5,979 nucleotides of DNA, taken from contig DATIKM010000067.1 of the NCBI GenBank assembly GCA_035477595.1, forward strand, positions 1 through 5,979, read 5' to 3'. Every line of letters begins with the position of its first letter. Positions within the stretch are counted from its first letter, which is position 1. A program made the translations under genes and the position numbers. This DNA is from DATIKM01 sp035477595. GTDB lineage: Bacteria; Armatimonadota; Chthonomonadetes; Chthonomonadales; CAJBBX01. Of this stretch, positions 4,679 through 5,979 are shown in pieces. Below the pieces are notes generated by a model. That model was not told where the DNA came from. It ran no database searches and worked only from the letters and a program-made list of their open reading frames with translations.

Positions 4679-5979
4679 ATGACGTCGCCGCTGCCGGCAG
4701 AGGATGCGATCTACATCGCGACCTCCCGCGGGCAGGAGGGGCCCTACCCGCCGGAGCAGGTGCGCAACCTGTGGAACCGGGGGCTTCTCCCCGAGAGCGC
4801 CCGCTACTGGCGCCAGGGCATGGTGGACTGGCTGCCGGTGCGCGAGTTCGTGGACGCCCCGGTGGCTGCGCCGCCGCTGCCGTCGCACGCCGCGGAGCAT
4901 ACGCCCTCCGCGACCTCGCCCGCGTCGGCGGAGGGATCGCCCGAGGCGGCATCGCCCGTGGACGCGCCTCCACTCCGCGCTGGCGAGGCCGCCGGCCCGC
5001 CGGCGCACCCCGCACCCTCTGCCGAACCGGCGGCGGGCGCCCTCCTCGCCGGCCCGGCGGTCCTCGCCGACCCGCCCGTGGTCCGGCTCGTCACGCACAC
5101 GGGCGAGTACGGGCCCTACACGGACGCGCAGATGCGCGCCATGTGGATGCAGGGGCAGTTGCCGCGCGACGCGTTCGTGTGGGCGCCCGGGATGGCGGAG
5201 TGGCGGCCGGTCGCCGAGTACGTGATGCGGGCGCCTCCCACGCCAACGGGCGCCGCGGTCGCGCCGGATCCGGCGGCGCAGGCTGCGCAGGCCGCGGTCG
5301 TGGTTGCGGCGACCGTGGCGCCGCTCGGCCCGCTGACCTCCGCGCTGAGCGGCGTCGCGATCGCCGGAGCGGTCTTCGCCGGCCTCCGGGCGCTCTCCGA
5401 GGTCGGCCGGCTGGTCGACCTCCAGCTTCTGGGGCGCCTCGACCGGGTCGCCGAGTACCAGTTCCGCACGGCGGTCCTGGCCGGGTTCCAGGGCCTCCTT
5501 GCGGCCGCCGCGCTCGCCCTGTTCTGCTTCTGGCTGTACCGCGCCGCGCGCAACTTGCGGGGGATGGGAGCGCGTGGACTGCGCTTCTCGCCGGAGTGGG
5601 CGGTGGGCTGGCTGTTCGTGCCGTTGCTCAACTCCTTCCGGCCCTTCGAGGTGGTCGCCGAAGTCGCCCGCGCAAGCGCTCGGCCCTCGAACTGGCAGGA
5701 CGAGCCTGTGCCTTCGGCCATCACGCGGTGGTGGATGCTGTGGCTGCTCTACGTGCTCGGATACCTGCTGGCCTGGATGGCGGCGCGTGCGGCGGAGCCG
5801 GCCTCCCTCGCGCCGCCGCTGAACTCGCTGGCGGTGTCGCTCGTCGGCCTGGCGACGTGGCTCGCGTTGCGGCGGGCGGTGTCGCTGGTGGGCGGCCTGC
5901 AGGCGGAGTGGCTGGCCGGCGCGCATACGCGGGCCGCGACGCCGACCGGCGGGGCCGGCGAGTCCGCCCCGGGCGCCGC
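4679..5979 (+). CDS. Tandem GYF_2 domain protein with DUF4328 membrane region (3' end beyond window)
   Basis: An open frame from ATG 4679 runs 433 codons to the window edge without a stop. GGAGG lies seven bases before the start. Residues 10-57 and 135-182 are two GYF_2-type domains. Each has an acidic-Gly then GPY (21-23 and 145-147), a LW or MW helix residue (31-32, 154-155), and a W...W pair near the end (W44/W51 and W168/W175). They are joined by an Ala/Pro-rich linker (about 58-133) that is probably disordered. Residues about 222-408 look like DUF4328. There are hydrophobic segments near 222-242, 264-288, 351-371 and 381-407, and between them the family-typical stretch RNLRGMGARGLRFSP (291-305) followed by WAVGWLFVPLLNSFRPF. 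GYF domains bind proline-rich peptides in eukaryotes; the bacterial GYF_2 type is thought to mediate protein contacts at the membrane, but no function is established. The tail after 412 is Ala/Gly/Thr-rich. The gene may be co-transcribed with the GH4 gene, but a functional link is not evident. Confidence 0.87.
   Translation, partial: MTSPLPAEDAIYIATSRGQEGPYPPEQVRNLWNRGLLPESARYWRQGMVDWLPVREFVDAPVAAPPLPSHAAEHTPSATSPASAEGSPEAASPVDAPPLRAGEAAGPPAHPAPSAEPAAGALLAGPAVLADPPVVRLVTHTGEYGPYTDAQMRAMWMQGQLPRDAFVWAPGMAEWRPVAEYVMRAPPTPTGAAVAPDPAAQAAQAAVVVAATVAPLGPLTSALSGVAIAGAVFAGLRALSEVGRLVDLQLLGRLDRVAEYQFRTAVLAGFQGLLAAAALALFCFWLYRAARNLRGMGARGLRFSPEWAVGWLFVPLLNSFRPFEVVAEVARASARPSNWQDEPVPSAITRWWMLWLLYVLGYLLAWMAARAAEPASLAPPLNSLAVSLVGLATWLALRRAVSLVGGLQAEWLAGAHTRAATPTGGAGESAPGA

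Noticed and set aside
3073..4680. Minus-strand frame of 535 codons
   Set aside because: It is antisense to the unambiguous GH4 gene. It is rich in His, Arg, Leu and Ala with no recognisable motif.
4538..5926. Minus-strand frame of 462 codons
   Set aside because: It is antisense to the GYF_2/DUF4328 gene. It is rich in Arg, Gln and His, as expected from reading a GC-rich coding strand backwards.

Overview
The window is very GC-rich (roughly 70% by eye), gene-dense and bacterial in style, with strong GGAGG-type ribosome binding sites and G/C-ending codons. The mix is a DUF5679-type mini zinc ribbon, a Tat-exported propeller glycosidase-like protein, a family GH4 enzyme and a GYF_2/DUF4328 membrane protein. 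This would fit a high-GC environmental heterotroph such as an Armatimonadota, Chloroflexota or Planctomycetota relative, but no phylogenetic marker is present and the taxon is a guess.

Layout. Positions 1-396 are a non-coding array of about 62-bp units. Each has a C-run, a GC-rich partly palindromic core and a variable stretch of about 38 bp. It looks superficially like a CRISPR array but has degenerate cores, shared 'spacers' and no cas genes in view, and it probably continues off the left edge. Positions 470-607 (minus) hold a 45-residue GTG-start zinc ribbon of the DUF5679 type. Positions 796-2886 (minus) encode a 696-residue protein with a twin-arginine signal, an N-terminal five-bladed-propeller glycosidase-like region and C-terminal beta-rich domains. 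Positions 2887-3207 are a divergent intergenic region with a good minus-strand sigma-70-type promoter and two inverted repeats. Positions 3208-4635 (plus) encode a GH4 enzyme closest to MelA alpha-galactosidase. Positions 4679-5979 (plus, cut by the window edge) encode a protein with two GYF_2 domains and a four-helix DUF4328 membrane region.

How they may work together. The divergent pair suggests an exported carbohydrate-active protein acting outside the cytoplasm, plus a cytosolic NAD/Mn-dependent alpha-glycosidase finishing the imported oligosaccharide. The substrate cannot be read from the sequence; an alpha-galactoside is the best guess from the MelA-like motifs. The GYF_2/DUF4328 gene follows the GH4 gene by 43 bp in the same direction and may be co-transcribed, but its role is unknown. 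Most other long open frames here are antisense or out-of-frame shadows caused by high GC.
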